This document shows positions 34,125 to 46,442 of a DNA stretch of 64,000 bases, piece by piece. A program made the translations under genes and the position numbers. Within the stretch, counting starts at the first letter, position 1; each line of letters starts with the position of its first letter. The notes under the pieces are model-generated. The model was given only the letters and a program-made list of their open reading frames with translations. It searched no databases and was not told the origin of the DNA. The stretch lies in contig BCKT01000017.1 in the NCBI GenBank assembly GCA_003116875.1, forward strand, positions 62,001 through 126,000, read 5' to 3'. The stretch comes from Takashimella koratensis. Taxonomy: Eukaryota; Basidiomycota; Tremellomycetes; Trichosporonales; Tetragoniomycetaceae.

Positions 34125-35417
34125 ATGAACCGTGTCCCCCGCCTGGCTCGAGCCTTTGCATCGGTCCGAGATGGCCCAGCACGACCAGCTAGACCGTGAG
34201 TCCTATCTCGACCTTGCTGACCCCAGACCAACAGGTAGGCTTTTGCCCAAACAACACTGACCACAGCCGTCGTGATGATGAACATGGGCGGACCATCGAC
34301 GATCCCCGAGGTTCACGGATTCTTGTCCAACCTCTTCCACGACCACGACTTGATTCCACTCCCGATGCAGTCGATCTTGGCACCGATCATCGCGTCACGG
34401 CGGACGCCCAAGATCGAGGAGCAGTACAAGGCGATCGGCGGGGGGTCTCCGATCCTCAAGTGGACTCGAGCTCAAGGCGAGGCCATGTGTGAGCTGCTCG
34501 ACGAGCTCAACCCGGAGACGGCACCACATAAACCATACGTCGCGTTCAGGTATGCGAACCCGCTCACGACGACGTGTTTGGAGGAGATGAAGGCGGACGG
34601 GGTGGAACGGGCAGTCGCGTTTACACAGTACCCGCAGTACTCGTGTTCGACCACTGGGAGTAGTCTAAACGACTTGCACAAGCACGCCAAGGACGCTGGC
34701 GTCAAGTGGTCGGTCATTGACAGATGGCCCGAGCATTCGGGTTTGGTCGAGGTGGGTTGAGGTGGTTCGTCACTGACTCTAGGCGTTTGCACAAAATATT
34801 CGTACCGCGCTGGAGCAGTATCCGTCTGAACGTCGGGGAGACGTGGTTTTGCTTTTCTCCGCTCACTCGCTGCCGATCGAGATTGTCAAGTGAGTCGGGA
34901 CTAGGCATTGCTGACTGTAGCCGCGGCGACCCATACACCGCCGAAGTCGCTGCCACCGTCTACGCCGTGATGAAGAGCCTTGGATTTTCCAACCCGTGGC
35001 GTCTGACGTGGCAATCCCAGGTCGGTCCGAGGGCATGGCAAGGACCTCAAACGTCGGACGCTATCAAAGGTTTGGCCAAGCAGGGCAATACCGATGTCTG
35101 CTTGGTTCCGATCGCGTTCACAAGTGACCACATTGAGACTTTGTTCGAGCTGGATATTGAGGTCAAGGAGGAGGCTGAAAAAGTGGGTTAGGTTGAAACG
35201 TGGCTGATGATAGGCTGGGATTCACTTGACTCGCGCGGAATCGCTCAACGATTCGCCAATCTTTGTTCGCGCGTTGGCGGATATCGTCTCGGATCATCTC
35301 AAGAAACAGGCACAGGGAGCTCCACCAGTCTCCAAGCAGCTCATGCTGCAGTGCCCGGCGTGCTCAAATCCAAAGTGTGGCAGGACCAAGGAGTGGTTGA
35401 GTCGTGGGGGTAGATAA
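34125..35417 (+). CDS. HEM15: Ferrochelatase
   Basis: Inserts Fe2+ into protoporphyrin IX, the last step of heme synthesis, at the mitochondrial inner membrane. Exons 34125-34195, 34227-34234, 34267-34751, 34783-34889, 34921-35182 and 35214-35417 give 378 aa. The N-terminus ([17 protein letters not shown]) is a mitochondrial presequence. The mature part starts near [10 protein letters not shown]. The catalytic FSAHSLP histidine is His216, and the signature [15 protein letters not shown] follows. The C-terminus has Cys358, Cys361 and Cys366 (CPACSNPKC), the pattern of ferrochelatases with a [2Fe-2S] cluster. Exon 2 is only 8 nt (ACCAACAG). Skipping it breaks the frame, so it must be spliced in. 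Confidence 0.96.
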
Positions 35418-35446
35418 TAGCTCGTTCTTAGCATAGCATGCATACA

Positions 35447-36604
35447 TCACTCGTCCACTTCCAGCTCTTTCTTCACCTCGGCCTCGAGCGCTAGCCAGTC
35501 GGCTCGGGTCAACTGTTTCACCGCAGCGAGGTAGAATGCAATCTTCTTCGCCACGGGTCCAGCCTTTGCAAACAGCCTATACACATCTGCCAACACTAGG
35601 ACGACTTTTGGTGGGTCGGTGGTGATAGGTGGGTGTATCAAATCCGCCACGATGCGTAGTAACCGACCGAGGTCGGATGGACTGCCTTCGACTTTGTCCC
35701 ATACCTCGCCCCACGCCTGGGATACCGAGTCGTATCGCGTTGTCGAGCGGTCCGCGAGGAACGGAAGAAGTAGGGAGAGTTCGGTCTTGGCTTCCTCGGG
35801 GGGGTTGGAGAGGGATGGTAGTCGGAGTGACAAGCAGACGTGGATGTATGCGAGGCTGGAATTAGAATTGTTGTTGTTGGACTTACCAAGCAGCGACGAG
35901 GTTGTACCTCAGTTTCAGGCCGACTCCTTCTGGCGGGGTTATGTCCACATGTATCTCCTCTGGCGGTTCTGCGTAGCCCTCGCCTTCTATATCCCGCTCC
36001 CACCAAGGCAAGACTGACGGCCCATCTCCATTCCCACTCTCCACTGCACTCTGTAACAACTCTTTCGCCGCTGCAGAATCTGGATCCTTTAACGCTGCCA
36101 AGAATGCGTCCCTATCCTCTTGCGGTAGAAGATGGAACAGCGCGTTTGAGTCGATTTCATCTATCGTCAGACAAGTTATACCATTACCCACCTAGATCCA
36201 CCCCTTCGAGAGCCGCGACCAGTTCGTCTTCCACATCGTCACCTTCTTCAAACCGCCGTAACATCTCCATCATATTTCGCCGCTCTCCGCCGGCCGGATC
36301 GGTAGCGACGGCGTCTTTCACTGTCTCATGGTAGAATGGTTCTGAACATTGGGTATGTGCCTGTGGTCAGCGGTTTCGAGGGGGGCGCTTACGGGGTCGC
36401 GGAAGCAGGCAAGGGAGCAGTAGGGAATGTTGCAACGGGGGCAAGTATATCTGCTATCCTTCTTGCGGCAGCTGGAGTCAGCGAGCGTACCGATGGATAT
36501 ACGTACAGGCCGCAGACGCGGGCAGGTGGATCGGCAGACTTTTTGGGTTTGGGTACAGTGAACGGGAGACGGATCTGGGTTGGTTTGGGCTGTCGGATTG
36601 TCAT
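35447..36604 (-). CDS. HIT-type zinc-finger protein, ZNHIT2-like
   Basis: Exons (minus) 36604-36507, 36471-36393, 36360-36192, 36160-35887 and 35855-35447 give 342 aa. The zf-HIT domain at 31-68 has Cys31, Cys34, Cys43, Cys46, Cys51, Cys55, His61 and Cys64 (CGLCRKKDSRYTCPRC, then IPYCSLACFRDPAHTQC). These ligands match the two-zinc HIT finger. The following part (LLPQEDRDAFLAALKDPDS) resembles ZNHIT2, which works with the R2TP/HSP90 chaperone system on U5 snRNP and RNA polymerase assembly. Bcd1-type HIT proteins are the alternative. The stop is 29 bp from that of ferrochelatase (convergent). The start is 98 bp from that of the WD-repeat gene. Confidence 0.85.
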
Positions 36605-36702
36605 GGGTCGGGGTGGTGGTGGTGGTGGTGGTGAAGAGAACAACGTCAAGTGGAGGCAACTTTTCGGTTTTCAACTTTTCCGACTTTGTAACATCCACCA
36701 CA
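36605..36702. promoter_or_regulatory. 98-bp bidirectional promoter
   Basis: The whole space between the start codons of the HIT zinc-finger gene (minus) and the WD-repeat gene (plus). It contains a GGT trinucleotide run near 36610-36632 and a T-rich stretch. Both genes must start transcription here or inside each other. Confidence 0.65.
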
Positions 36703-38253
36703 ATGCCAGGCCTACCGCCGGTCACCTACGCAACGCTCACCTCACCTCTCCCTTCTCGCCCTTATATCCTCTCCATCACCCCTTCCCCATCCTCTCATCT
36801 CCTCCTACACCACCCGTCCCCAAACATCACCCTTGCGGACCCGCAATCTCTACAGGCGATCGATACACTCCAAGGCGGGCACACGGGGCTCGTCACTTGT
36901 GTCCGCGCGACAAACGATAGTGTCTGGAGCAGTGGGAAGGACGCGGCCGTGGTTAGATGGGACGAACGGAGTCGGCGCGTGGCGAGTGTGATTAAAGGTG
37001 AGCAAGGGTTGGTTCCGAGTTGACTCCAGCGTTCGTGAGGAAACCTCTACCTGTCACGGCGCTGGCAGTGGCTGAGAATGACAACTTGGTGATTGGCGGT
37101 ACCGAGCTCGTCAGTTCTGAAGCGCACATTTTGTTTTGGTAAGCCCTACTCTGATCCAACTGACCCCAGGGATACACGAAACACCAAGCAACCTGCGTAC
37201 ACGCACTCTTCCACTCACTCGGACGATATCACCCACCTCTCTCTTCTCCCACCTACCTCTTCCTTCCTCCCGTCTACCCTGCCCTCTCCACTGCTGTTGT
37301 CCGCAAGCACCGACGGTCTGGTGGCGCTCTCTAACGCCGCGGAAGCAGACGAGGACGAGGCGTTGCTCGCTGCTGAGAACTGGAACCAGAGTGTGGCTGG
37401 CGCGGGGGCGTTTCTACACAAGGGGAAGCTGAGGGTCTGGGCGAGGAGCGATATGGATGGGGTGGCTACGTGGACTGCGGGCGTGGGGGAGGATGGGGAT
37501 TTGGAGGTGAGTCCCGACTACGACGACTGCGAGCGGAGCGCGCAGGCGCCGTGAGAACCGACCAGATGTTTCCTTGAAGTAGATCTAATCCTTGGCTATA
37601 CAGCTCGCCGACCTGACGGAACACGAATCCTCCTTGTTCAAGTATCGCAAGTTTACCAAACCTTCGACTGGACCCATGACCACCCACACGGCGGCCGAAG
37701 AGCGGGCGGACAAGACTCAGCTTCAATCGGATTACCTTATCGATGTGTGTCCTACCCTTGGCGTGAGCAAAGCCGGTGCTCCGGCCGTTGCAATTGGTAC
37801 AAACGAGTAAGTCGGGTACCCCTAGCCTAGATGTTGTGCTGACGACTCAGGGGCGATATCGTTCTCTTGCATTCGGCGTCCACGCCATCTGCATACTTTC
37901 TCACTTCTCCATCTCGGGGCCACGCAGACGTCGTTCGATCTCTGTACCACGATGTACGTAACGAAGCGATCTATACCGGATCTGAAGACGGGGTTTTGTC
38001 AGGGTGGTCACTTGCCAGCCTGCCACGGCTGGTCGTTGGCGATGACGAGGTGGACGATGATGGTGGAGATGGTCGCGAGGTTGAGGACGAGGACGAGGAG
38101 AGTGAAGAGAGTGAGATCGTTACCGAGGATGAGGATGAGGATGAAGATGAGATGGAGGTCGATGAAGGACCGAGAAGCGGACCGGTACTTGGGGGTAGAG
38201 ATCGGTCAGGCGTCAAGGATAAACGCAGAGGGAATAGGTACGACCCGTACTAG
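36703..38253 (+). CDS. WD40-repeat protein (WDR89-like)
   Basis: Exons 36703-36997, 37030-37138, 37170-37506, 37604-37806 and 37851-38253 give 448 aa. WD-type units are visible: GGHTGLVTCVRATNDSVWSS, KDAAVVRWDER, ILFWDTRNTKQP, LLLSASTDGLVALSN and RGHADVVRSLYHDVRNEAIY, the last followed by TGSEDGVLSGW. The C-terminal 80 residues are an Asp/Glu run and then basic (KDKRRGNRYDPY), a common ending for nucleolar WD proteins. Architecture and length recall WDR89, but partner and role are unknown. Intron 3 (97 nt) is long and GC-rich. Confidence 0.8.
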
Positions 38254-38502
38254 ATAGTCGGAGAGCCTAGAAAAACTGCATGTTCATTCCGATGTTCTAT
38301 TTCAACCAACGTCTACGATTCACCTCTGACTCCGACTCGATAGTATGAAATTTGATTTGATATTTTCTCCTGGCTATAATCTAGATGAGAAAGAGACTAG
38401 CGAGCAGATAGATACAGAGCTCGAACGGAAACCCGAGAGAAAAAATGATTCGGCTTTTAGACCGCGATAAGACTTGACCCCCAGCCTACACCTGGCTGGC
38501 AC

Positions 38503-41500
38503 TTAGGCGGTCGGCTGAGACGAGAGCTGAGCGATGAACGCCGCCCGGTCTTCGGGCGAGAGCGATTCGAGGATCCTCTGGAACCCGTCGAGCACACCGC
38601 GCTGGTTGGACGAGCTGTAGGATGTTAGCAACAGACACGCTCCGTAGCTTCGCTACGTCGCTAAACTCACGCCCAAGAAACAATAGTCTCCGCACAGTGG
38701 TCATCCTTGACCTGAGAGACAAACTCGTCGATCAAATCACCCGATTTCTCAATAAACGCAGCGACTTCGCTGTCCGTCCCAAGCTCCGCGGGGACAAACT
38801 GACCCAAGAGTTGTTTACGGGTCTCGTAAGTGAGAGCCGGGTTGGCAATGGCGAGTTTTTTCATGATTCGCTGGTGGTTGTTAGCATGAGGTTTGGATTC
38901 AAGGAACATCGCCTGCTCGCACTGGCTTCGCCAGTGCTCACTCACCACCTCGCTCAACTTCCTCCTCAAGGACCAGTAAATCGCCCTACGCGAGTTCTCC
39001 CAATCACACGGGATACAGTTCGCCTTTGCCTTCATTCTCCCGCTCCTATCGTGCAAATCCGCAAACTCGAGCGCGATCGATTGGTAACTCGGTCCGAGGT
39101 GTTTCTCCCTTGCCTCAAGTTTCGCTGTAGCTGCCGCCTTGTCCTCTGCCGTCTCCACTTCCGCCTTGAGTTTTGCGTACTCGGGATCCAACCTCGCCAT
39201 GGTCGCTTGCACCTTGGGTTTTCGGTACTTGACCTCGACGATACCTTCGGGTTCAAGGACACCACCTCGAGATTCATTGTCGACGAACATGGTCATGTAC
39301 TCGGGGTTGATCGACGGGTCAAGAACGACCCAAGCGCCACCTCGAAGTTCACCGTTGGGGACGAGGTAGACGATCACTGGGTGGCGGTAAGAGGACAAAC
39401 CGTCGACAATCTTGGCTCCTTCCTTTAGGATAGCCTGAGCCATATCAGACATGCCGCCTGAGAATCCACGGAAGTTGGCAAAGATGATCAACGGGAGACC
39501 TTCGCGGTTAGCGTCCTCGATCGCCGTGGCCGTCTTGCGAGAAGAATCGGGGAACCAGACGGTACCGGCGAGAGCGACCTTGTTCTCGGTCGAGTTCTCG
39601 TTGGCAGGGTCCGCAGGGTCGACACGCTCAATCGTGCGAGTCTCCGCAGCGATGACTGCCACGGGGATACCGTTGAGCCGACCGCGACCAGTGACAATGG
39701 TCTGTGCCCATCCGCCCATGGTCTCGAAGAACGAACCGTGATCGAGGATACCCGACTTCCATCCATCCTCGTCGCAACCTGCCAAAAAGTTCCTCGGGTC
39801 GTACGCCGCCTTGGTCGGCTTCCACTCGACCGCGCGGTCCCAGCCATCCCCAGTCGGGAGGATCGGGATTGCCGAGCCACGCTTGGCAGGGATGAACATG
39901 AGGTAGTTGACAATCTGTAGCGCACCGTCGAGGTCGCTCGCGGCGGTAAGGTGAGAGATACCGTTTCGGTACATGATCTGGGGTCCACCGAGTTGAATGT
40001 TGGAGGTGTAAACTTCCTTGCCGAGAACCTTGTTGATAGCCTGGGCACCGGTGAGAATGATGGGTTGGCCCTCGACTTGGACGACACGCTGGCCGAGGCG
40101 GACGAGGTAGGCACCGATACCGACGGATCGGGCAGTGACCATGGAGATGGTGAAGATGTCGTCGTACGCTCGAGACGTCTCTCCGGCGATGAGACCGGAT
40201 CCACGGAGACACTCGACACCGAGGCCATCCTTGAGACCAATGATCGAGGTGATCTTGTGCCTGCGCTCACCGTCGACCTCGATCTCGTCAGTGATGACCG
40301 AACCCGTACCGAGCTGGTTGAGCTTGTCGAGGTTGTCCGGGGTGAGGTAGAGGTAGTCGAAACCCTTTTCTGGCTTCCCAGCCTCCTTCCATGAGACATC
40401 GAACAATGCCATGACCTCGTCTGCGAGACCGATACGCGCACCCGAGTTGGCCGAGAGGTAAACTCGCGGGAACCCGTGCTTCCTCGCGTACTGAGTCGCC
40501 TTGAAAAAGTACTCGTCCTCGGTAGGTCCAAAGGAACCAATCTGGTAAGTGATATCGTTGGAGATGACAACGACTCGTCGGCCCTTGGGGTACTCGGGTG
40601 TCTTGATCGTGTACACCCACGCGACCATACCGCATGTATTGAGGCCTGGCGGGCGGTTGATCTCGACCATTTCTCCATGCTCGTCGAGGACAAGCTCGGT
40701 CGCGGTGAGGATATCGGTCGGGACCTTGATGTGCGGGAGGTAGGTCGCAATCTGTCGCCAGGCTTTGTCGACAGCTTGACGGAAGAGATCGGGAAAGTCG
40801 TAGACGTAGGTGGTACCGATAACGTGGGCTTGGTATCGACGAGGCTGAAGAGATTCTTTTGTCGCGTAAGGGAAGTTGACAGGCTGGAGATGGAACTGGC
40901 CCTGGTCCCCGATCGACTTGAGGATGGACCCTTTGTCGTTGGAGACCTCTTGGTAGGCTTCATACTTGACGACAAAGCCAGAGACGTTCTCGATGAACGC
41001 TCGGATCGGGAGAACGTTGCCTTCGTCATCTTCGATGACGACTCGAATCTCCGCCTGGGTGACACGCAAGCGCCAGAGTCGCTTCCCGTGACGCTCGATA
41101 AAGCCAGCAAGGGCCTCTTGGACATCGTCAAAGGTGACGTTGAGCGAGTAGACGCAGTTGACGCTGATGTGGTTGCAGTCTGCCTGCCTGTGCTGAGAGG
41201 AGACGACCTCGAGGGTGTCGAGGATATCGCCGACGAGCCGGTCCGTCTCGGAGATGAGGTACTCGGTCTGCTTCATGTTCCCGATGAATCGACCGGGACG
41301 GAGCAAGGCGCGGACGAAGAAGCGAACGTCCGAGGTGTTCTCGCGGCCAACGGCATGGTAGACGTGGATCTGTCGGTTGGACGATGGCTGAGGGGTGATC
41401 TTGAAGTTGGACAATCGGCTAAGCTCGAGCTGGTATGCGAGAGCGGGCTCAATGTTGCGGATCGCCTCCTCTTCCTTCCACGTGAAGTCCGAACTCTCCC

Positions 41501-44500
41501 GGAGAGTGATATAGGATGGGTACTGGTCCTTTCGGCAGATGGCGTAGGTGACTCGTCGGATACCTTTGCCGTTGAGCGCGCCGGCGTGCTTGTTGGTGAG
41601 CTCGGTGAACTGCGCAAAGAGCTCGGCGTCGGTCGCCGTCTCCTCGGAGAAGAGTCGGAGGGCGACGTTCATGACATGCGGGTGCCTTGCCTCGGCGCCG
41701 TACTTTTCGACAAACTCGTCGTGGCTAAAAGACGGGTACTTGCTGAGCAAATCCTGGAAGCCATTGACGATCGAGTTCATGTCATTGTACGAGGTCATCA
41801 AACCAAACCTAGTCGGCTCCTGCTTGGCGTGGACGACATAGTTGAGATCGGACATGCTCGCGATACGGGTAAAGTCGCGGCTCGAGTCGACTCGCGGGGT
41901 GACGGATTCCATCGTCTGCCCACCGAGTTTGAATCGCCAAGTGACAATATGGGGTTCAGAACCCTCTCCGACTTCATAGTCGAGGTGCATGACGTTGTAG
42001 ACGCGGTACGCGCGGCGGACGTAGACTTCAAGGGCGGCGAGGACGACCCATGGGTCTTCGTGCTGGAAGAATGTGGACAAGACGTCAAAGACGGTGTAGC
42101 GCGAGTCGGTGACTTCCTTAAGGTTGTCAGCGGACGGGAGGCGGTGACCGGAGCCCATGTCGCCGTAGTAGGACGTTGTGACCGAAGACTGGAGAATGGA
42201 TTCGAGTTGACGAAGACGCTCCTCGTAGCTTGGGAGAGAGCCGACGATCATGACTTCTTTCGCTTTGAGTGCGACCTTGGCAGTAGGCCTCGAGTCGAGC
42301 GCGGCCATGCGAGAGAGTGACTTGTTGACACCGGATTCCGGGGTGACCGTGGCCCGAGGCGACTCGGACTTGACAATGTCGAGGACGGCGAGGACGAGCT
42401 TGGTCTTGGACGCAATCTTGCTGTGGGAAAGGACAAGCTTGACGACCTGGTCGAGGTCCTTGTTGTCGTCACGGAGTTTGAGAATGACATTCTCCTGGGT
42501 ACGTGTGGTATCCGCGAATGGCTCCTCGACCTCGCAAAAGTAGTCGAGCAGGGCGGCATAGGTCTGCCACTCGTGAACCTTGAGACCGTAGGCAAAGGCC
42601 GTGACGAGGGTTTGCAGCGGGTTGATCGCGGCGCGAACCTGGGGTCGTTCCTTGATCGGGACGTTTTCCTCGATAAAGTAGTCGATGGTACGCTGAAGCT
42701 TGGTGCTTGGGAACTCGAGCTTCTTGGCACGGCAAGAATCGACCGTCGCGCGGATCTCCTCTTCCAGCTTGGCCGGGATACGACCGCTGAGGGTGGAGAG
42801 GACGTCCTGAGCGTGGGTGTACGGGAGCTCATTGTCGCGAAGGGCGGATTCGACCACACGGAGGGAAGGGAGGACAGCGGCAGAGTTGTCAAACCCAGCG
42901 AGGTTATCGTAGAGTACCTCGAGGTGCTCGCGGAGGCGCTGGTGCGGCTTGGTACCGTAACGGCCGTTCTTGAGCTCATAAGTAGGGAGCATCCCCTCGA
43001 ACGGCTTGGCGAATTTGACCTTGGAAGGGTCATCGAGGGTGAGAATACCGAGGAGCTCGCCTTGTGCCAAGGTCTGCCCGGGTTGTTTCATGAACTGTGC
43101 AATACCGCTCTCGCTCGCGGTGACTGGCATGATCATCTTCATGACTTCAATCTCGGCGTAGGCCTCGCCCATGTCAATGTGGTCGCCCGAGTCGATGAGG
43201 TATCGAACGAGTTTACCGGGGGACGGGGATCGGAGCTGGGTCGGGTCCTGCTCGTCTTCAATCATGCATGTCTTCGAGTCGACAGAGACGACCATGGCAC
43301 CGACTTCCTCGCGGAAGTAGACGGTGTGGGATGCGCCCTCGAGGGAGATGAGAAGTCCGCCGTCGGAGAGCGATCGGCAGCCGACAAAGATCCTGCCGCC
43401 GTTGAGGTAGAGGGTGAACGAGAATGGGGACGACTTAGCCATTGCAAACGAGTAGCGGACGTTGTCGTAGATGAACTCGGTCTTGAAAAAGGTTTGGAGG
43501 GTGTCTTTCGACGGGACTTGACCGCGCTCGAGGACGGATTTGTACTTGAGGAGGGACGCCTCGTACGCAATGTGCGCTTTCACGACCGCACCGCAGATGA
43601 CCGCGACGGTAGAGTCGGGACGCTCCGAGGTCATTCCCTCGGCAATGAGCCCGTCCAACCACTGAGTGGTAAGAGTGTTGTTCTCAAACTCGGGCTTTTC
43701 GAGGAGTTTGATGAGGTACTCGACAGTGGTTCGGAATTCACCACGAATGGAGAGTTCCTTCAAAGCGACGACCATGGATTTGCGCGCTTCAGATCGCTCC
43801 ATACCGTAGGCAAAGATGTGACCGAATTGGGAGTCGGCGAATTCGTGCAACCCACCAGCAGAGGAAACGGAAAAGTATCCCCAGACATTGGAATTCGATC
43901 GAAAGTTGAGCTCCGACAATGCACCCGAGGATGGCTTGAAACCGGCGTCGGGGTTCTCACCGGTGATTCGGCAGGCGACGACGTGACCCTTGGGCTTGGG
44001 CTTGCGCTGCTTGTTGACGGAATCGGGCTGGTCGCCGTCAAAGTCGATCTCGGTGACGCCGTGCGGGTCCATCCCGTAGAGAGTTCGGATATCCCTGATT
44101 CGGTGGAGGGGGATACCCATGGCGATTTGGAGCTGGATAGCGGGAATGTTGCAGCCCGAGACCATCTCAGTGGTCGGGTGCTCGACTTGGAGACGCGGGT
44201 TGAGCTCGAGGAAGTAGAACGAGTCGTCCGAGTGAGAGTACAGGTACTCGACGGTACCGGCAGAAACGTAACCGACGAGCTTGGCGAGTCGGACCGCGGC
44301 CTTTTCCATCTCCTCGAACTTCTCGGGACGGGCGATGGTAACCGGGGCCTCTTCGATGATCTTTTGGTGACGACGCTGGACGGAACAGTCACGGCCGAAG
44401 AGGGAGATTGCGTTGCCGTACTGGTCCGCAATGAGCTGAACTTCAAGGTGGCGAGCGGACCCAGCGAGCTTCATGATGAAAATGGGCGAACCGGGGACTT

Positions 44501-45772
44501 CACTTGCGACGGCCTGGAAGGCGAGTTTGAATTTTTCACCATCCTCGACTTTTCGGATACCTTTGCCACCACCACCCTCGCTCGCCTTGATCATGACGGG
44601 GAAACCGATCTGCTCGGCTTTGGTCAATCCTTCTTCCCAGCTGTGGATACAGGCGTCGTCGTAAGCCTTGTCGGGGACGGTGACAAAGCCTTGAGGGGAG
44701 AGGACAGTGTCGGAGATGCCGGTACCGGACCAAGCCATGCATGGGACCTGGGCGTGTTGCGCGACAATGGTCGACGAGATTTTGTCACCGAGGGAGCGCA
44801 TCGCAGAGCCGGGAGGACCGATGAAGACGATCTTGGACTTGGCGAGGGTTTCGGGGAGGCGCGGGTTTTCGGAAGCGTGGCCCCTGCGAGCGAGCATCGC
44901 GTCAGCGATGCGAGCGAGACGGGACTCGCACCGCGTGAGCGATGCGAGAGAGAGGGGGAGGAATGGGTCGAGCCTGAGCAGAGCCAATCTGCTCATGCGA
45001 CACCCAACCAAAGAAGAACTCACCATCCAGCCCAAACGGCATGAACTCCCGCTCGCTCCGCAACATCGACGATAAAGTCGACATTGGCATAGTTGTTGTT
45101 GTTACTCCCACCTGGGACTTCGACATAGCGATCTGCCATTCGGATATACTCTGCGTTGATTCGCAAGTCTTCCGGGGTGGCCATGACGGTGAACTCGATT
45201 TGACGCTCAGAGCCAAAAGTCTCGTAAGACCACATGCGGATAGATCGGATCTCTTTCACAGCGGCGATACCGTTGTTCGCGATGAGAACCTGGGTAGGTT
45301 AGGGGGTGTCGAAGGGCAGAACGGAAGGAGATGAGACAAAGGCGCACCTTGGTGATGACGGTGTGACCGCCTTGGGCCTTGACAAAGTCGGTGACACGGC
45401 CGGCAGCGGCGGCTTCGATAGAGTTGAGGCCTGTGAACATTGGTTAGTGAACAGTGGGGACGAGCATCGACAAGGGGTTAGGAAGTGAGCTGGGGCGGAG
45501 GGGTGAAACGAGTCTGCTTGGGCGAGCATGACCTTGAACTGGGCGAGCCTGAATCTTGCTGGGAGTCTCTTGGGGCCAAGCATCTATAGCCGACTCAAGT
45601 TCACACCCGCAGTCTGCCCATCCCCACCCACTCGATCGCCTACTCCCCTCTCCACACACCAGGACCCACACTCACCGATGAACTGGGCGACACGGCCGTG
45701 GTCGTACTGCTCCGAAGAGCTGGGTGCGCCATTAGCAGCGCCGTTGGCCGCTGTTCCGTTGACGGCGGCCAT
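38503..45772 (-). CDS. ACC1: Acetyl-CoA carboxylase
   Basis: Multifunctional cytosolic enzyme that makes malonyl-CoA, the committed step of fatty-acid synthesis. Exons (minus) 45772-45676, 45430-45348, 45289-45024, 44883-38946, 38870-38671 and 38614-38503 give 2231 aa, the usual fungal length. In order: biotin carboxylase (from [16 protein letters not shown], with the Gly-rich [12 protein letters not shown] loop), biotin carrier domain with EVMKM and biotinyl-Lys731, central regulatory region, and carboxyltransferase ([36 protein letters not shown]). The short last exon encodes a helical tail. The 38871-38945 intron is 75 nt, in frame and stop-free. Three introns contain GC hairpins. Overlapping long plus-strand ORFs are antisense shadows. 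Confidence 0.99.
38643..38657. repeat. Intronic hairpin in ACC1, last intron
   Basis: CGTAGC-TTC-GCTACG: a perfect 6-bp stem with a 3-nt loop inside the 56-nt intron 38615-38670. Confidence 0.65.
38920..38936. repeat. Intronic hairpin in ACC1, intron 38871-38945
   Basis: CACTGGC-TTC-GCCAGTG: a perfect 7-bp stem with a 3-nt loop, placed just after the 5' splice site on the transcript. Confidence 0.7.
44894..44946. repeat. Two adjacent hairpins in ACC1 intron 3
   Basis: GCATCGC-GTCA-GCGATGC (44894-44911) is perfect. CGCACCGC-GTGA-GCGATGCG (44927-44946) has one imperfect pair. The two look like related copies within the 140-nt intron 44884-45023. Confidence 0.65.
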
Positions 45773-46442
45773 TGTGGGGGAGTGGTGGAAGTTGGAAGTG
45801 AAGGTGGGCGAAGGTGGTGATTGGGTGATGAACGCGAGGTGAGGTGGGGTTAGGAGTGAGCCGCGGGCTGTCGCGGAGTGGTGTGAGAGGGGAGGGGTAG
45901 GTGGTAGGTGGGTATGGGTAGGGAGGAGGTGGGGAGGATGAGGATGAGGATGGAGGTGGTGGTGACTTGAAATGTTTCACGATGACCACACACACAGATG
46001 CAGACACACACAGACACACACACACACACACTCACACACACACACACACACCGTGTACCGTGTCTTTGTTGGGGAAATTTCATCTACCGTGGCTTTGGGG
46101 GGTGGAGGGATAGTCACCGTACACGGGTCACGTGACACATCCCCCTCCGTTTAATGGGGTTTGGGGACGGGCCGGGGGTGGGCCACGTGGTCGATCGCTT
46201 AGTGCATCTGTCCCCAGAGAAGAGATGAGAGAGAACGGCGATAATCGGTCGACGCGGGGAGGGATAGGATAGGGCTATTCTTCCGGCCCCAAGAGTTGGG
46301 AGTGGACGGCGGAGACGAGCGGGTAGGAGGTAGAGGGCAGGGGCAGGGGCAGGGGAGACGGGCAGACAGAAGGGTGGCAGATAAAGGTGGCATCAAAGGA
46401 CACTGCCAGCAGTCTCCCCAATCTAATCTACTCAACACTCTA
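45773..46442. promoter_or_regulatory. Upstream region of ACC1
   Basis: Holds the ACC1 promoter (minus strand) and the 3' flank of the GH71 gene. Includes a CA dinucleotide tract. No gene is supported. Confidence 0.5.
45987..46052. repeat. CA/GT dinucleotide repeat
   Basis: Interrupted (CA)n microsatellite of about 66 bp, 215-280 bp upstream of the ACC1 start codon. Confidence 0.9.

Noticed and set aside
42423..45044. Long plus-strand ORF (873 aa) and its neighbour at 40476-42320
   Set aside because: They lie antisense to the ACC1 coding exon. Codon bias of the real gene keeps the opposite frame open, and the translations have no domain content.
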